DNA from: Corbicula japonica
Taxonomy: Eukaryota; Mollusca; Bivalvia; Venerida; Cyrenidae
DNA: 64,000 nucleotides
Direction: 5' to 3'
NCBI GenBank assembly: GCA_038501625.1
Contig: JAZAYU010000010.1
Location: 3,122,912 to 3,186,911 of the forward strand
Shown: piece by piece, positions 12,486 to 24,684 of the stretch
How positions within the stretch are numbered: the first letter of the stretch is position 1
How the letters are laid out: each line of letters opens with the position of its first letter
Notes under the pieces: generated by a model
What the model saw: only the letters and a program-made list of their open reading frames with translations
Told to the model about the DNA's origin: nothing
The model's database searches: none
Translations under genes and position numbers: made by a program

Positions 12486-12717
12486 TTAACCCTTTACTTC
12501 ATATATATGCCTTTATGTCATGGTTGAACAGTGTAGATCCAGATCAGCTGGCACATCTAGCACATCTGCATTGTTCAATGTTTGGTTTATTAGAGTTATT
12601 TGTGACCAAGAAGCAAGCAGTTCAGTTCCTGTTTACATGGCATCAGTGTCCACACTGATCTAGATCTAAATTGTTCACACATGTGATAAAGCCTGTGTAA
12701 TTGGAGTAAAGGGTTAT
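12486..12717. mobile_element. Family A MITE copy
   Basis: TTAACCCTTTACTTCATATA at left; GGAGTAAAGGGTTAT at right. Confidence 0.7.
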
Positions 12718-12831
12718 AGAAATTTCTACACAACATTTTGAGTTTAGTATGTTTGAAGGTGTAATATTATCTTACAAAAGTACAAGTAAACAGGTTTTTA
12801 CAATTGTCCTTGCTTGTCAGTACATAATATG

Positions 12832-13075
12832 GGGGTGGGGGCACAGGAAAAGGTACCTTCTGACAGTTGAGCTCAATTTATATGATGTCATAAAGTTCAG
12901 CAGATGACATTACTAATAATGCATTTCAAGTTGAAAAAATTTTATGTTGTCAAAATGTGTATCCAACTCTCCAATAGATCATGGGGAAATAATAGATAAA
13001 GTTTTTTACTAATATATAACAATTTTAAATGTCAAGAAATAAAATCGAAGACACCTTTTCCCATGGCTTTGCTCC
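12832..13075. repeat. Family E inverted-repeat element, diverged
   Basis: Contains GGGGGCACAGGAAAAGGTACC at left and GACACCTTTTCCCATGGCTT at right, matching the inverted ends of the clearer copy at 30100-30378. Confidence 0.5.
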
Positions 13076-13083
13076 ATATCATA

Positions 13084-13145
13084 CATTATTATTATTATAA
13101 TTATTATTAATATTATTATTATAATTACTATTATTATTATTATAC
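13084..13145. repeat. (ATT)n-type microsatellite
   Basis: About 60 bases of ATT/TAT triplets with interruptions. Confidence 0.9.
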
Positions 13146-13350
13146 TGCAAAAAAATTTTCTTTGAATTTGATTGGATAATGAGCCATTGATGTAACTCCG
13201 TATTTACGGATCGGCCGTAAATACGAGTGCACGTGCCTTGAATTCCCTCTCTGGCCTCCCACCTTTTGTTGTCGTCCGCCCTTTTTATAAATGAAAAATT
13301 AATTCTTATTATGTTTTGCCTGAAAAATGCTTTGCAGTATAATAAAACAA

Positions 13351-13486
13351 TTATTTGGTTTCTTGAAAGGGTATGTGAGGATATATTGCCGGTCTAGATG
13401 TCATATTATCCCTCGCCTGTGGCTCGGGTAATATGACATCCAGACCGGCAATACATCCTCGCACACCCTGTCAAGAAACCAAATAA
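13351..13486. repeat. Hairpin palindrome with about 60-bp arms
   Basis: TTATTTGGTTTCTTGA... pairs with ...TCAAGAAACCAAATAA. The loop region CCTCGCCTGTGGCTCGGG is GC-rich. Probably a foldback element; surrounding sequence 13150-13350 includes a second short palindrome (CCGTATTTACGGATCGGCCG). Confidence 0.75.
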
Positions 13487-13550
13487 CTATATAATATTAT
13501 TATTAATACTGTTATACATTCAGAGTCAAGTAGTACAGCCACTAAATCAC

Positions 13551-13791
13551 TTAACCCCTTCCTGTATAGATACACCTTTATTGCTAGGGCGAACAGTTTA
13601 GATCCAGATCAGCCGGCACATCCGTGCTGTCTGATCAGGATCTAAACTGTTCGCTTTTTGATTCATTAGGTTATTCCTGACCAAAATGCGACCAGTGAAG
13701 ATCCTGATCAGACGGCACGGATGTACCGGCTGATCTGGATCTACACTGGTCGCACATGCGTAAAAATGCGTATTATCAGGGAAAGGGTTAA
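13551..13791. mobile_element. Family A MITE copy, near-consensus
   Basis: TTAA on both sides. Full palindrome with GATCCAGATCAGCCGGCACA on one arm and its reverse complement on the other. Confidence 0.85.
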
Positions 13792-14267
13792 AACGATATT
13801 GCTTCTTAAGTACACAAAAACCACTTAAATTATATACTGTAAACCAGCAAATATTCGTGACAGGTAATTTTTTATTATATTTGCACATAGAACTGAAACA
13901 TGAAATTGATTATGCACCAGTATGCATACATGTCTGCATGATTATAAAATTTTGATTCAAAAATGAGAAAAATACCAAAAAAAATATTCCCGAATATGTT
14001 TGACCTTATCAAAACACAACAATTTGTGTGCACAAATATCTATTGGTTTATAGTATTCACTGGAATGTTTAAGTCAAGTATTTGTTAAGTTATCATCAGT
14101 TGCATGCCATTCTTTATATTGAGATCTTCTTTTTTTACACTATGATGCAACAAATCTAATTTCAAATAACTTTTGACAAGCTTGTCGAAAGCAATACTAA
14201 GCATATAGGCAAATTTCTTTGACACAGGAAAATTGTCCAATTTCTTAGATGAAGTAGCCTTGTTCCA

Positions 14268-14404
14268 TGTGGTCAGAAATAACCCTATGAATTTAAAAGC
14301 AAAAAGTTTAGATCCTGATCAGATGGCACAGAATATTGTGCTGGCTGGTTGGAATCTAAACAGTGTTTGCCCACATTAGATAGACTGTATCTATAAAGGG
14401 TTAA
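14268..14404. mobile_element. Family A right-half fragment
   Basis: Starts at GGTCAGAAATAACC and ends TAAAGGGTTAA. Confidence 0.6.
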
Positions 14405-14934
14405 ACTTCTGACCTGTCCTGGTATTAAAGTTTTTAGGCCAGATACTTGTCCCTCTCGCCTTATGAATGAAAATAAAAAATAATGAAAATAATAAAAAAA
14501 CAACGAAAGAACACATATCATAGCAGGTATGCCTGCATACAAGCATTTTAACTTTTAACAGATTAATAGCTTTCGATACAAAAATGTGTGGATTTTATTT
14601 CCTTTTTTTAAATATAACAAAATACACCCCTTTTATAGGAAAATTAACACCCATGGGCATTTTATAAGGATTTTATGGATGGTATGCTTTTTAGTATCTC
14701 TCCTAAACATATCTGTTCATATCAAAATTCTTCTGATTTGTTTCACTCCTGTTGAGGTATACTTGGCTTAGCAATGGTTTTTCATGAATCTTCTTTAGTC
14801 ATAAGACTTAAACATTCATTTCAGAATTTCTGCCATCAGTTAGTTCAGTGTTATGAACTAAATCACTTGCATCCCCTTTGGTATAACTGCAAACTAAATA
14901 CCCTAAGCTGAGTCAGATGCAGGTATTCAGAAAG

Positions 14935-15060
14935 GGAGTTTATTCTGGGCAGTCTTAGGGACGTCACATGATAATTTCCAACTTTCATGCCAAAATTCTA
15001 ATAAAAATTCAGTATAATGCTGCCCGCAACCCCACTGAACCCCCACCAGATCTTCCCCTG
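14935..15060 (-). repeat. Family D repeat (minus orientation)
   Basis: On the minus strand it reads GTGGGGGTTCAGTGGGGTTG ... AAGTTGGAAATTATCATG ... AGACTGCCC. It forms part of the presumed 3' UTR of the nested gene. Confidence 0.6.
14939..14944 (-). terminator. Candidate poly(A) signal of the nested gene
   Basis: AATAAA on the minus strand about 225 nt past the stop codon. It lies inside a family D repeat, so the 3' end may be repeat-supplied. No transcript evidence is available. Confidence 0.35.
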
Positions 15061-15167
15061 GTACATAAAGGTATACGGATTTGCTCCAGAATGTCCAACT
15101 GACCACAGCGTCTACATCTGGTTCCATTCTTGATGTAGTATGGATTTTGACACTATACTTAAAGTGT

Positions 15168-15268
15168 TCAGGGTATTTTTACACCACATTCATACCACAC
15201 TGGGGTTGGACTGAAGAAATATAATGTAGACTTCACAGGAACCTGCCCCCAATCTGCCCGTTTATAAC
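15168..15268 (-). CDS. Nested secreted coiled-coil protein, exon 2 (C terminus)
   Basis: A 101-nt terminal exon too short to stand out as an ORF. The acceptor TTTTGTTTCAG (minus strand, ending at 15269) is strong. Two bases complete the glycine codon left open by exon 1, then 32 codons and a TGA at 15170-15168. The peptide YKRADWGQVPVKSTL, then YFFSPTPVWYECGVKIP, is rich in aromatic residues and extends the C-terminal domain. With it the domain has four cysteines (about residues 585, 608, 639, 691) and the protein is 696 residues. The intron (15902-15269, 634 bp) contains a family E repeat. Confidence 0.78.
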
Positions 15269-15477
15269 CTGAAACAAAATAAGTAAAAATATTATCAATA
15301 CTTGCATGCATCATTAATAATTGTAACTAATTTTACCCTTTAGTCCATAGATATGGCTTTTATGCTTTGTCAAAAAGTAAAACTTATTCATAAAAACCTA
15401 AATGAGTCAAGTATGCTGTTCATCTTAATAAGTGAATTGCGTTTAAAATCCAACTCAATATTTTTTGCAATATTTGG

Positions 15478-15798
15478 GCCTCTTATGTCATACAACAAAT
15501 GAAATTAAGCAACATATGCGTTTGGGCGCATCACAGGAAAATGTTCATTTGAGCAGTCCACATCAATTCTTGATATGTCGTCATGATGTTGTGCAGATAA
15601 CATTACTAAATTTAGCGGTAAAAATAACATTACTTTGTCATAATTTAAGTTATTATGTAATACATAATTCTATAATTTGTAAGTTATATTTATGAGAAAA
15701 TAATAGATAATTGTAGGTTCTTTACAGATATAGTAACATCTTAAATGTCAAAAATATGCTGTAGGCACCTTTTTCCGGTGCGTGCCCCAATTAATTTT
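15478..15798. repeat. Family E element, diverged, in the nested gene's intron
   Basis: The right end CACCTTTTTCCGGTGCGTGC, then CCCAATTA, matches the E terminus; interior shared with 12832-13075 (AATAATAGATAA, CTTAAATGTCAA blocks). The left end is weak. Confidence 0.45.
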
Positions 15799-15902
15799 GA
15801 TAATAAATGATTAGCATTTGTGTAAGAAAGGCGCTAGGATCCTTATTAATAGAAGAAACTAAAAGTATAACAGAACACATGCTACACAAATTGACTTTTT
15901 AC

Positions 15903-17892
15903 CTGGAATATTATCAAAAAGATGGTCTCCTCGTTTGATTGTGATATTTGACTGTTGAGTAGCCCCCACAAATTCACAGTGGTCCTCCCCAGATTGATTA
16001 TTATCCCCAATATCTAGAAAAGTTTCATTGAGTGAATCACTGAGGTAAATTTTGTACCTAGTTGGTGAACATAACACAACACCGACATAGACTCCCACTT
16101 TATAACCAGTCTTTTTGACATATTTTTTGTCACCAAAACACTCTGATCTTCCATAAGACATATTAAAATCAAACTTTGCCCATTCGTTTCTCTCTAGAGC
16201 CGCCTCTCTTTCAATTTTTTCATTGTAGGCTATTATTTCTTGAAGTTGTTTAACTTCTTGCTGAAGTTTATGAATGCTTTCATTTAGATAGGTTTGATTG
16301 TTGACAACACTGTTAAACTTGAAATTGACATTTTCAAAATTTCTGTCCGCAGTTTCAACAGTCTGTAAATGAATTAAACTTAATGCGGAAAGGTTTTGTA
16401 AAGCCTCTGGCCACACATTTTTAAACTCTTTAACAAAGTTTACTGTGTCTTCTACATCCAATTGATGCACAGCCTCCTTAATGTCAAAAGAGTCTCCATA
16501 GTCTGGATTTATTGTTTTATTCAATTCTTTAATTTCTCTCGTCATTCTGGTAATATTTTCCTCAATGTAGTGATTTCTCAATTTAAATGTAGCATTAAAG
16601 TTTTGAATACCTGCTTGTGTAATTCTTTGCAACTCTGCTGTTGCTTGTGTCAGTTTAGCTATAATATTTGTTTGGTTCTTCAGATGATCGATTTCTAGTT
16701 GAAAATTATTGGATGATTTAGCTAATGCTGATGAAATTTGACTTTCAAAATTCTCTTTTTCTAGTTCATATTTTGCTTTTATTTCATCCCTGTTTTCTCT
16801 TAATGAATTTAATCCTTGAACTATCATTCTAATGTTATTATCCATCTCGTCAAATCTGTTCTGATATTGCTCATTTTTGGATAGGTCTTCCTTAAGAGTT
16901 TTAAATTTCTTTTCATATTTTCTTTCTATACCATCAGTTACATTTTGGCACACAGACTCGGTGTAATTTAAATGTTTTGCGACTATTTCTTTCACCTTTT
17001 TCGTTTGCTCATCAATGTATTTCTTTACCTCCTTCTGGAGAAGTTCTACAGCCGAGTTAACCTCTAGTGAAGCTTGGCTGTCGTCCTGTTGAGCATGTTG
17101 CCATGGTTTTTCTGGAACCTCATTATTTATTGCACTTAAATCTTCAAATTCATCATCGGTAACTCTCTTTTCCTGATATGGTGAACTTTTACCGTAAGGG
17201 TCACTGTGCAACATTCGCTTTCTCAGATTGTTAGCCCTTTCAAACTCTTTCGGGTCAAAGTCAGATATAATGTTTAGCAAAATTTCTGTGTTTATTCCAT
17301 GAAAAAGTTTACTGTCCTGTTTAGTATATGACAGTAATTCACTTCGTATTGCTTCCTTTACTTCTTGAATAACTTCACTATGAATTTCTAACTTCACTTT
17401 TTGTTTAATGTCAATCATTTCTTTTCTGATCTGATTGCGAACTTGTCTTTCAATATTCTTTTTGCCAAACAGGTCAACCAATGTTAATTTGATGTCATTT
17501 TTATCAAATGATTTTTTTTCGTTCTGATTTTTTTGTAAATCTGTCACAATTTCTTCCATTTTCGGAATCACATTAGTTTCAAGAGTTGTTAGTCTGCTAG
17601 AAAAATCTTCGACAGTTTTAGCTTGGTTTGAGTATGTTAATGTCTTGGTAAGACTTATGTGTAATTCATTCATTTCACGTCGAATTGCCGCTAGCTGGCT
17701 TTCAACCGATTTGAATTTTTGTTGGCTATAATATCCCTGGTTGTCTCCCCCACCACATACGGCTTTAATGCTTTCCTTTGGAATTGAAAGACTAACCATA
17801 CAGCTTTCATCTGAATTAATCACTTCTATTGCTTGAGTTAATGCAATGCCACCGAAATATAATAAAATGCAACATACAAATTTTTGAAACAT
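15903..17892 (-). CDS. Nested secreted coiled-coil protein, exon 1
   Basis: Open reading frame on the minus strand within the LOXHD1-like intron 1. The frame extends upstream to a GTG at 17937, but the first ATG is at 17892 and opens a classic signal peptide (MFQKFVCCILLYFGGIALTQA region, cleavage near residue 21), so I start there. Residues about 50-565 are charged, with heptad-like hydrophobic spacing, many Glu/Lys/Gln and several N-x-S/T sequons: a long coiled coil, probably an extracellular oligomer. From residue about 569 a compact, less charged domain begins (FDFNMSYGRSECF, VGVVLC, YKIYLSDSLN, DHCEFVG). At 15903 the frame meets a good donor (CCAG|GTAAAA); reading through gives only 13 more residues, KKSICVACVLLYF, which I judge to be intron. 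I do not recognise the family; function unknown. Confidence 0.85.
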
Positions 17893-18751
17893 GGTTTCTT
17901 GATGTTGAAATCTTTTCTCTGCTGTTATATAACACACATTTGTTTTAAATTGAGCACCTCCGCATCCACTATTTCACAAGTCTATCCAATTAACAAAATA
18001 AGTTAAGTTACATAATACACACTTTCAGTCTACTCTATGTATGATAATCAGATATTTTTTTGTCAATGAATTATGAATATTGTCTTCAAACAGACATTAA
18101 TGTTATCAATTTAACTGCTTTATCCTATAAATTGATTATAGCATGTCATACACTTTAACCAAACTATATCCTGTTATGTTGGAGGATTATTAAACTTGTT
18201 TCCCATAATAGTATTTGATTCAGCAAACCTCTCATAAATGTTATCTGTTTATATGTTTAATAAACTAATTGCATGATCTACTCTTAACAAAGTGAGTTAT
18301 TCTTTGAACTACACTGCCTCTTTACATCTGTTCATGGGATCGCATTGATAACAGTACTGGATTGTATCTTTCTTTCATTTCTTCTAGTTCACTCAAGATG
18401 GTGATGGCGGCTAAACATGATTGATTTTCCTGCTGACAAATTTACCTGAAAAATAAAAAGATATTTAAGTGAAAAATATTCGACTGGCAGGGTTTTATGA
18501 TATAACTGTTTCGTAAGAGAAATAAATCATAATTAGATTGGTAAAAACACTGGCAGGGTTCTATGATATGAGTGTTTTAGTGGAGAATAAATCAAATACA
18601 GGCATATCTGTTTTATTTTAAGATTCTATTTATGAATGGTGTTTTCAATAGTTAATAAATGGAATGTCAAAAGTAAATTTGGTTGTCTAAAACTGAATAA
18701 AATGCTGCTAAAAACAAACAACAACAAAAAGATCTATTCCAAAATTACATT

Positions 18752-18930
18752 CAGTAAAACCTTGCTTTTAAGACCACCTCTGGGACTGAACTTAAGTGGT
18801 CTTTAGAGAGGGTTGTTCTTAATTTTGTAGTGGAAAATAGCGCAAAACTGTAAAAAGGCATTTTATAATAGTGGTCATATAATTGCGGTGGTTGTCATTT
18901 TGGGGTGGTCTTAATGAGGATTTTCACTTT
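18752..18930. mobile_element. Short element with imperfect terminal inverted repeats
   Basis: CAGTAAAACCTTGCTTTTAA + GACCACC at left is mirrored by GGTGGTCTTAATGAGGATTT at right. Reminiscent of pogo/Tigger-type termini; target duplication not clear. Confidence 0.5.
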
Positions 18931-20264
18931 ATACATTTTTTAAGAGCGAGACAAATTTATTGTTATTAGGCCAATTATAACAAAATTTTGGTTGGAATTC
19001 AGACCTTATTTTCAACAGAGATGTAGCTACTATAAGGCCCTGTAGGCCTGGGCCTACAAGTTGGACAAGAAAATTTTACTCATTCCATAATTTAATAGCA
19101 TAATGCTGTTTGAAAGGGAAACCAGTAAAATTTTTATTTCAATCTTTAATTTTGTGAACACACTTTAAAATTTGATACAAAACTAATGTATCCAGTTTTA
19201 TCTGCCACATGAAATATGTGATATTTGTGCTGAATGTTTATATAGCTGATGATTATCTAAAGATTGTCAGAAAGGAATGATTGTGATCTAAAGAATTGAA
19301 TTCCAACTCTTGCCTCTGGTTAGGATTAAAATAACTTCACTGAATGTGATGTTTGTTCACTGACATAAAAACAAGTAAAAATTCCAACTCTTTTCTCGAG
19401 TTAAGATGTAAAGAAATTAAACTAACTGAACGTGATGTTTGTATTAATCAGCAATTGGAAACAATTTTAAAACTTTTACATCATCACTTTGAAGATTCAC
19501 TACTGGAAAAAAATATTAAACTTTCTCATATTATGCAATTATAAAGGGCATTATTTGTCACCTTAGTGCAATAATAAAGGGGTATCTATGGAGGAGAGGG
19601 ATAATTATATTAAATGTAATACATGTAGTATTATTTATACATGGAAATTAAGTGTTAATGGTTACAATTTTTAATGTTATACATAAAATATTAAAATAAC
19701 ATAATAAATAATTAACAATAAACCTAGCCAATAGTCACTAATATGTACTTAAATCAGTATGAAAGTATTTTAAAAAATGATAAAAAATTATTAAAATTAA
19801 ATTTAAAATAAAGAACAAAAAATGTACTTTGCTTTTTTGCTTTGAATTTGCACTGGAAAAGTTTATCATTATTTTCTCTGTGAATTTAGAGTGTCTTAAC
19901 ACATAGGTTATAGATTTGGGGCTAGATGCATGTGGAAAAATTGAAAATCCAGGTTTGTTTTTTTTTCAATATTGCAGCATTTAAGCATAACCTAGTTGAG
20001 AATAAGTTCAGTAAATGAAAATGCTTTCTATCTGTTTGCATAACCGTGCACCTTTGTTCCTCAATGAATTGAAAGATATCAAAACGTACAACTCTGGTGA
20101 ATCTTGTTCATACAGAATTTAATGAAGCTTTAAATTGAAGTTTTTCAAATAAAATCACCAGATAGAAATATTCTACAAGCTAAAGTGAACATTTTATTTT
20201 TTCAGTAACTTTTTTGGATAGCTTTGATTTTAGAATATTTTGAATTAAGGCAAATGCATAATTT

Positions 20265-20748
20265 CAAACACCAGTGAAACAATGAACATTATGCTATAGT
20301 AAAATATGTCACAAAAAATGATCATTAGACAATTTAGTAAAACTTGTCATCAAAATGAACATTATGCTATAAAGTAAAACTTGTCATCAAAATTGAACTT
20401 TAAGCTATATAGTAAAACTTGTCATCAAAATGAACATTATGCTATATAGTAAAACTTGTCGTCAAAATTGAACTTTAAGCTATATAGTAAAACTTGTCAC
20501 CAAAATGAACATTATGCTATATAGTAAAACTTGTCGTCAAAATTGAACATTATGCTATATAGTAAAACTTGCCGTCGAAATTGAACTTTAAGCTATATAG
20601 TAAAACTTGTCACCAAAATGAACATTATGCTATATAGTAAAACTTGTCGTCAAAATTGAACATTAAGCTATATAGTAAAACTTGTCACCAAAATGAACAT
20701 CATGCTATATAGTAAAACTTTTCACCAAAATGAACATTATGCTATATA
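20265..20748. repeat. Minisatellite, about 37-bp unit (left block)
   Basis: Units of GCTATATAGTAAAACTTGTC + ACCAAAATGAACATTAT, alternating with a variant carrying GTCAAAATTGAACTTTAA. The array continues at 22024 after a transposon insertion. Confidence 0.9.
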
Positions 20749-22023
20749 CACTGCAGACTCTTTATAACGCGGTATAGCGGGTCCATCATCCCGACCGCGT
20801 TAATAAGTGAATCCGCGTTATATTTTCCCGCGCAAAATACCTGTCCCAATTTTCCCGCGAAAAAATACATCACCCGATTTTCCCGCGCAAATATACTACC
20901 TAATGCACAACTAACGAGATTATGCATAATTCTACGTAACTAACGTCATAATTCTCCACACTGTACTCGACAAATAATTTTTCTTACAAGACATACAATT
21001 ACCAAATTTCAAATAAAATAAGCAAAACGGCAAGAGACTGACTAATAACACCAAGATCAAAATCGTATAGGCCTTGAATTTTTTTTAAGGAATTGCGACC
21101 ATATATCTAGTTTGTTTAGATGCATGCAGAAATTTTAATTATTTTATGACACAAACTCTCACATTTACGAACGTAAATGTAAAATAAATATTAAAACACT
21201 AACCATCATGAACATATTCCATAATTTATAAATTACATCCTAATTTTATCTCCAGTAATATTTCAGTATTGTTGCATCATCAACCAACTTGAACCAGCTA
21301 AAACAAATGACAAATGTCACTACACACTTCTTGTAGATCAAACGATTTCATTGCAGAGCCGACAAAATATCACAGTCTCGATACGAGCCGACATTTTTCT
21401 TTGAAGTCGCATTTCATTGACAGATATTATGGCTGTTTATCTCACAGGGGCTCGTCACATGATGGGTTTTATTTTTATAGCTAAATAACACTAAACTGAA
21501 GCATTTTCTAAAAATAATTTGGGTCCCTGTGGTTTACCTCCATAGTCAAAATATGCAACCTCCATGAAATTAACAGGAAGGCGGATCAAAGCAAAATGTA
21601 CATCAATGAACTACCGACAGGTTTTAAAACATGACTGGGAATAATTTTTTGTTTCTTTCTGAATTGTGCGGATTATGTGATAATTATAGAGACAATCGAA
21701 TTAAGTAATGGATCAATGATAAAATTAAACAGTAAGTATGCATTCACAAGTTTGCCCCGGGCTGTTATCTGTCACTGGGAAAGGTGTTAAAACACGGTTG
21801 TTTTAGGAAAAAAATGTGTGCGTCATTCGTGTACATGTTACAATTGTTACTTCTGGTTTCAATTTATTTGCCGTTTTACGATCAAAAATGACTTCCGGTT
21901 TAGATATTTTGCCATTTCATGGTAAAAAAATGGACTTAGAAAAAAAAATAGGGGATCCACGGGACGACCGCGTTATAATGGATCGCGGATCTAAACGAAC
22001 CGCGTTATAAAGAGTCTGCAGTG
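20749..22023. mobile_element. 1.28-kb DNA transposon with perfect 24-bp inverted repeats
   Basis: Begins CACTGCAGACTCTTTATAAC + GCGG and ends with its exact reverse complement. Flanked by TA on each side, which rebuilds the interrupted minisatellite unit. The subterminal regions have repeated CCGCGTT / TTTCCCGCG motifs. The interior has no transposase-like ORF. Superfamily probably Tc1/mariner/pogo by the TA duplication; inference only. Confidence 0.88.
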
Positions 22024-22270
22024 TAGTAAAACTTGTCGTCAAAATTGAACATTATGCTATACAGTAAAACTTGTCACCAAAATGAACATTATGCTATATA
22101 GTAAAACTTGTCACCAAAATGAACATTGTGCTCTATAGTAAAACTTGTCACCAAAATGAACATTATGCTTTATAGTAAAACTTGTCACCAAAATGAACAT
22201 TATGCTATACAGTAAAACTTTTCACCAAAAATGAACATTATGTTGTAAAACTTTTCACTAACAGTCAGTG
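22024..22270. repeat. Minisatellite, about 37-bp unit (right block)
   Basis: Continuation of the 20265 array with six to seven units, decaying at the right (to about 22500) into scattered AACTTxTCAC and TGAACAT motifs. Confidence 0.88.
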
Positions 22271-24684
22271 AACATAGGATTGATGAACATAGGATTGTAT
22301 AGAAAAACCTGTCACGAGCTATGACTATTAGGCTTTATAGTAAACTCGTCACTTACAATTAACATTGAACTATTCAGAAAAACCGCTCACCAACAGTACT
22401 ATGAACATTTGACTGAAAACAGACACTAGGCTATAAAGTTAAATTTATTACCAGCAATGAACATGAGATAATACAGAAAAATAATCACCAGGAATGAACA
22501 TATTTTATTTATTTTTTATCAATTTTGTTTTAGAAATACAGGTAACTTTTGATCAAGTTATTTCTCAACTTAACTGATCTAATTACCTTGACTGTCAAGT
22601 GTTTGTGCCACTAATTAATTACAAGCAATAGTAAGAAAAACTTGTATGAAATGTTTTATTTATTTCTCAAAATTTTTTATCAAATTTAAAGTTGACGAAA
22701 CACTTACCTTTTCATTTTAAATCCTATTTTTTCTATGTAACAGTTGCTGTAATAAAATCTGGTAATTTTTCCTAATTAATTTCTCAAATATTGAATTCGG
22801 TTAACTGTCAATTCAATTAAAAACATATGAATATGCACATAATCTTTCCCAGTTTTTATATTATATGTGCTGTTAACTGTACTAAGTGCATTCATTCAAA
22901 GAAATTATCTGTGTTAATGGCAATCCATAGAGTATTTCATATGTTTTTATAAAACATTATATACCGAAATCAAAGGCCGCAGGGCTCTCAGGAGAAATGA
23001 TAAATGATCACTTTTTGGCAAAAGCACTTCAAGTGCTGTATAAATAAATAATTGTTACACTATTTTTGCATTACAGGTAATGAAATACTTAATCTTGTCT
23101 AGCATCACAAAATTTCCTCTCCTGACAACCAGACCTTGAAGTTTAACCCAGACTGAGTGGACTATTCCTACATGAAGTTCAGATTTTTTTTTGGAGTGCC
23201 GAGTCCCTGATCAGTTGGCCTAAATCTGGGTGAACACTGGTTGTAGTCATCATGCTGTTCTCATGACTTGTACCTGATGATCAAATGGGAAAATTACCAT
23301 GGTAAAAGAGAGACCAAGTTCAAAAATTGGGATAATTAACCAGGCTTTCTTTGGTAAACCATGGTTATTTGATTGGGGTATATACTTGGGCGGGTGGTGT
23401 GCAGGCAGCCCGTTGTCAAAATTTCATTATTAATTTAAGTGTTTAAGATCACTTTTTGTCAGTAACCATTTAAGGTAGAGCTTTTAAACTTAATGTATTT
23501 GTCTGACATTCAACAACAGTTATTTGGAGGAGTTTCATAACTCTTGACTGTAGATTATCAAAGTTATGCTCCGTTTTAACTGAAAATTTAAGAAAAAACT
23601 TTGTTTTTGTCGTGTTTTTGCATCTTCTTGTTTTCATATTAAATTTTGGGAATTCATGGAAAATAAATTTATATTAAATGGTAGATTTCCATTGGTATTG
23701 CAGGGTCTGTTAATTGCTGCTGCGTTGAGATATTTTACTTCAAACACTTCCAAACCTTTAGATATTTCTGTGCATAATGACCTGTGACAAATTAACACTT
23801 AATAACATTGATTTAAGATCTGAATTTTGTTTTTCTGCATTTCATCAATGTAAAAATAGTAAAAATGCATAAAATAGTCAAATGCTTACACACTGTTCTG
23901 TGTATAAAATCAAAATCAATTCTTATAATTAAAAATGTCAAAAAAAGTTTTCTATATTTCTTATATTGATTTAGTTAAGTAAGTTGCGATTATGGTGCAT
24001 TTATGTACATAGCAATACCACCATTTGAATATGCAGCAGTTTCATTGAAAAATGAGTTTCTGTCACATGACCCTAATAAGCCAATCAGATATGTGCAATT
24101 CTGTAAAAACATTACAAGGTTGTAACTCTATGCATAAAATAAGGTAGTGGTGCTTAAAATCTGTTAACATTTAGGTTTTTCAAACAAGATTTCTGACCGA
24201 TATTTTTTAGCAGTCTGATAATATATAAACCATATAGATAATTTAACACTAATGTTGCAGTTCAATAATTCAACTCAGATCACTAATGCATTGTTTTTAT
24301 TAAATAAACAATGTAAACAAAAATTGTATATCATAAACTGTTAAAATTGTTAAACTTACAAACCTACAAAAGTGGACACTATCTGATTTTGAGAAGTATA
24401 TTAGATTACACTGGGTGTAACAGATGGGTAATGGGCGGACAGTCTACTGCTTATGTTTGGTAGCAAGAGTTGTTTCTACTGAGATGTGCGTGTTAAAATT
24501 ATAAATTTGACAGTTGAAAATATGAAGCTACCCAACACTTTATTGGAGAATCTTAAAATCCATGGGAATTGATAGTTAAACTTACATCCATCACTTTAGC
24601 ACAAAAACAGTTGTCCTCCTTCTTAATTTAAACATAATTAGTATATGCTGTTTTTGCTTAAGCAGAGATATTGTCGTCTTAGTG

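Noticed and set aside
14927..15127. 66-codon minus-strand ORF
   Set aside because: Overlaps the presumed 3' UTR of the nested gene and a family D repeat.
15859..15902. Read-through C terminus KKSICVACVLLYF of the nested protein
   Set aside because: It follows a strong splice donor, and a phase-matched terminal exon exists at 15268-15168.
17893..17937. N-terminal extension of the nested protein to 17937
   Set aside because: It starts with GTG, not ATG; the ATG at 17892 directly opens a signal peptide.
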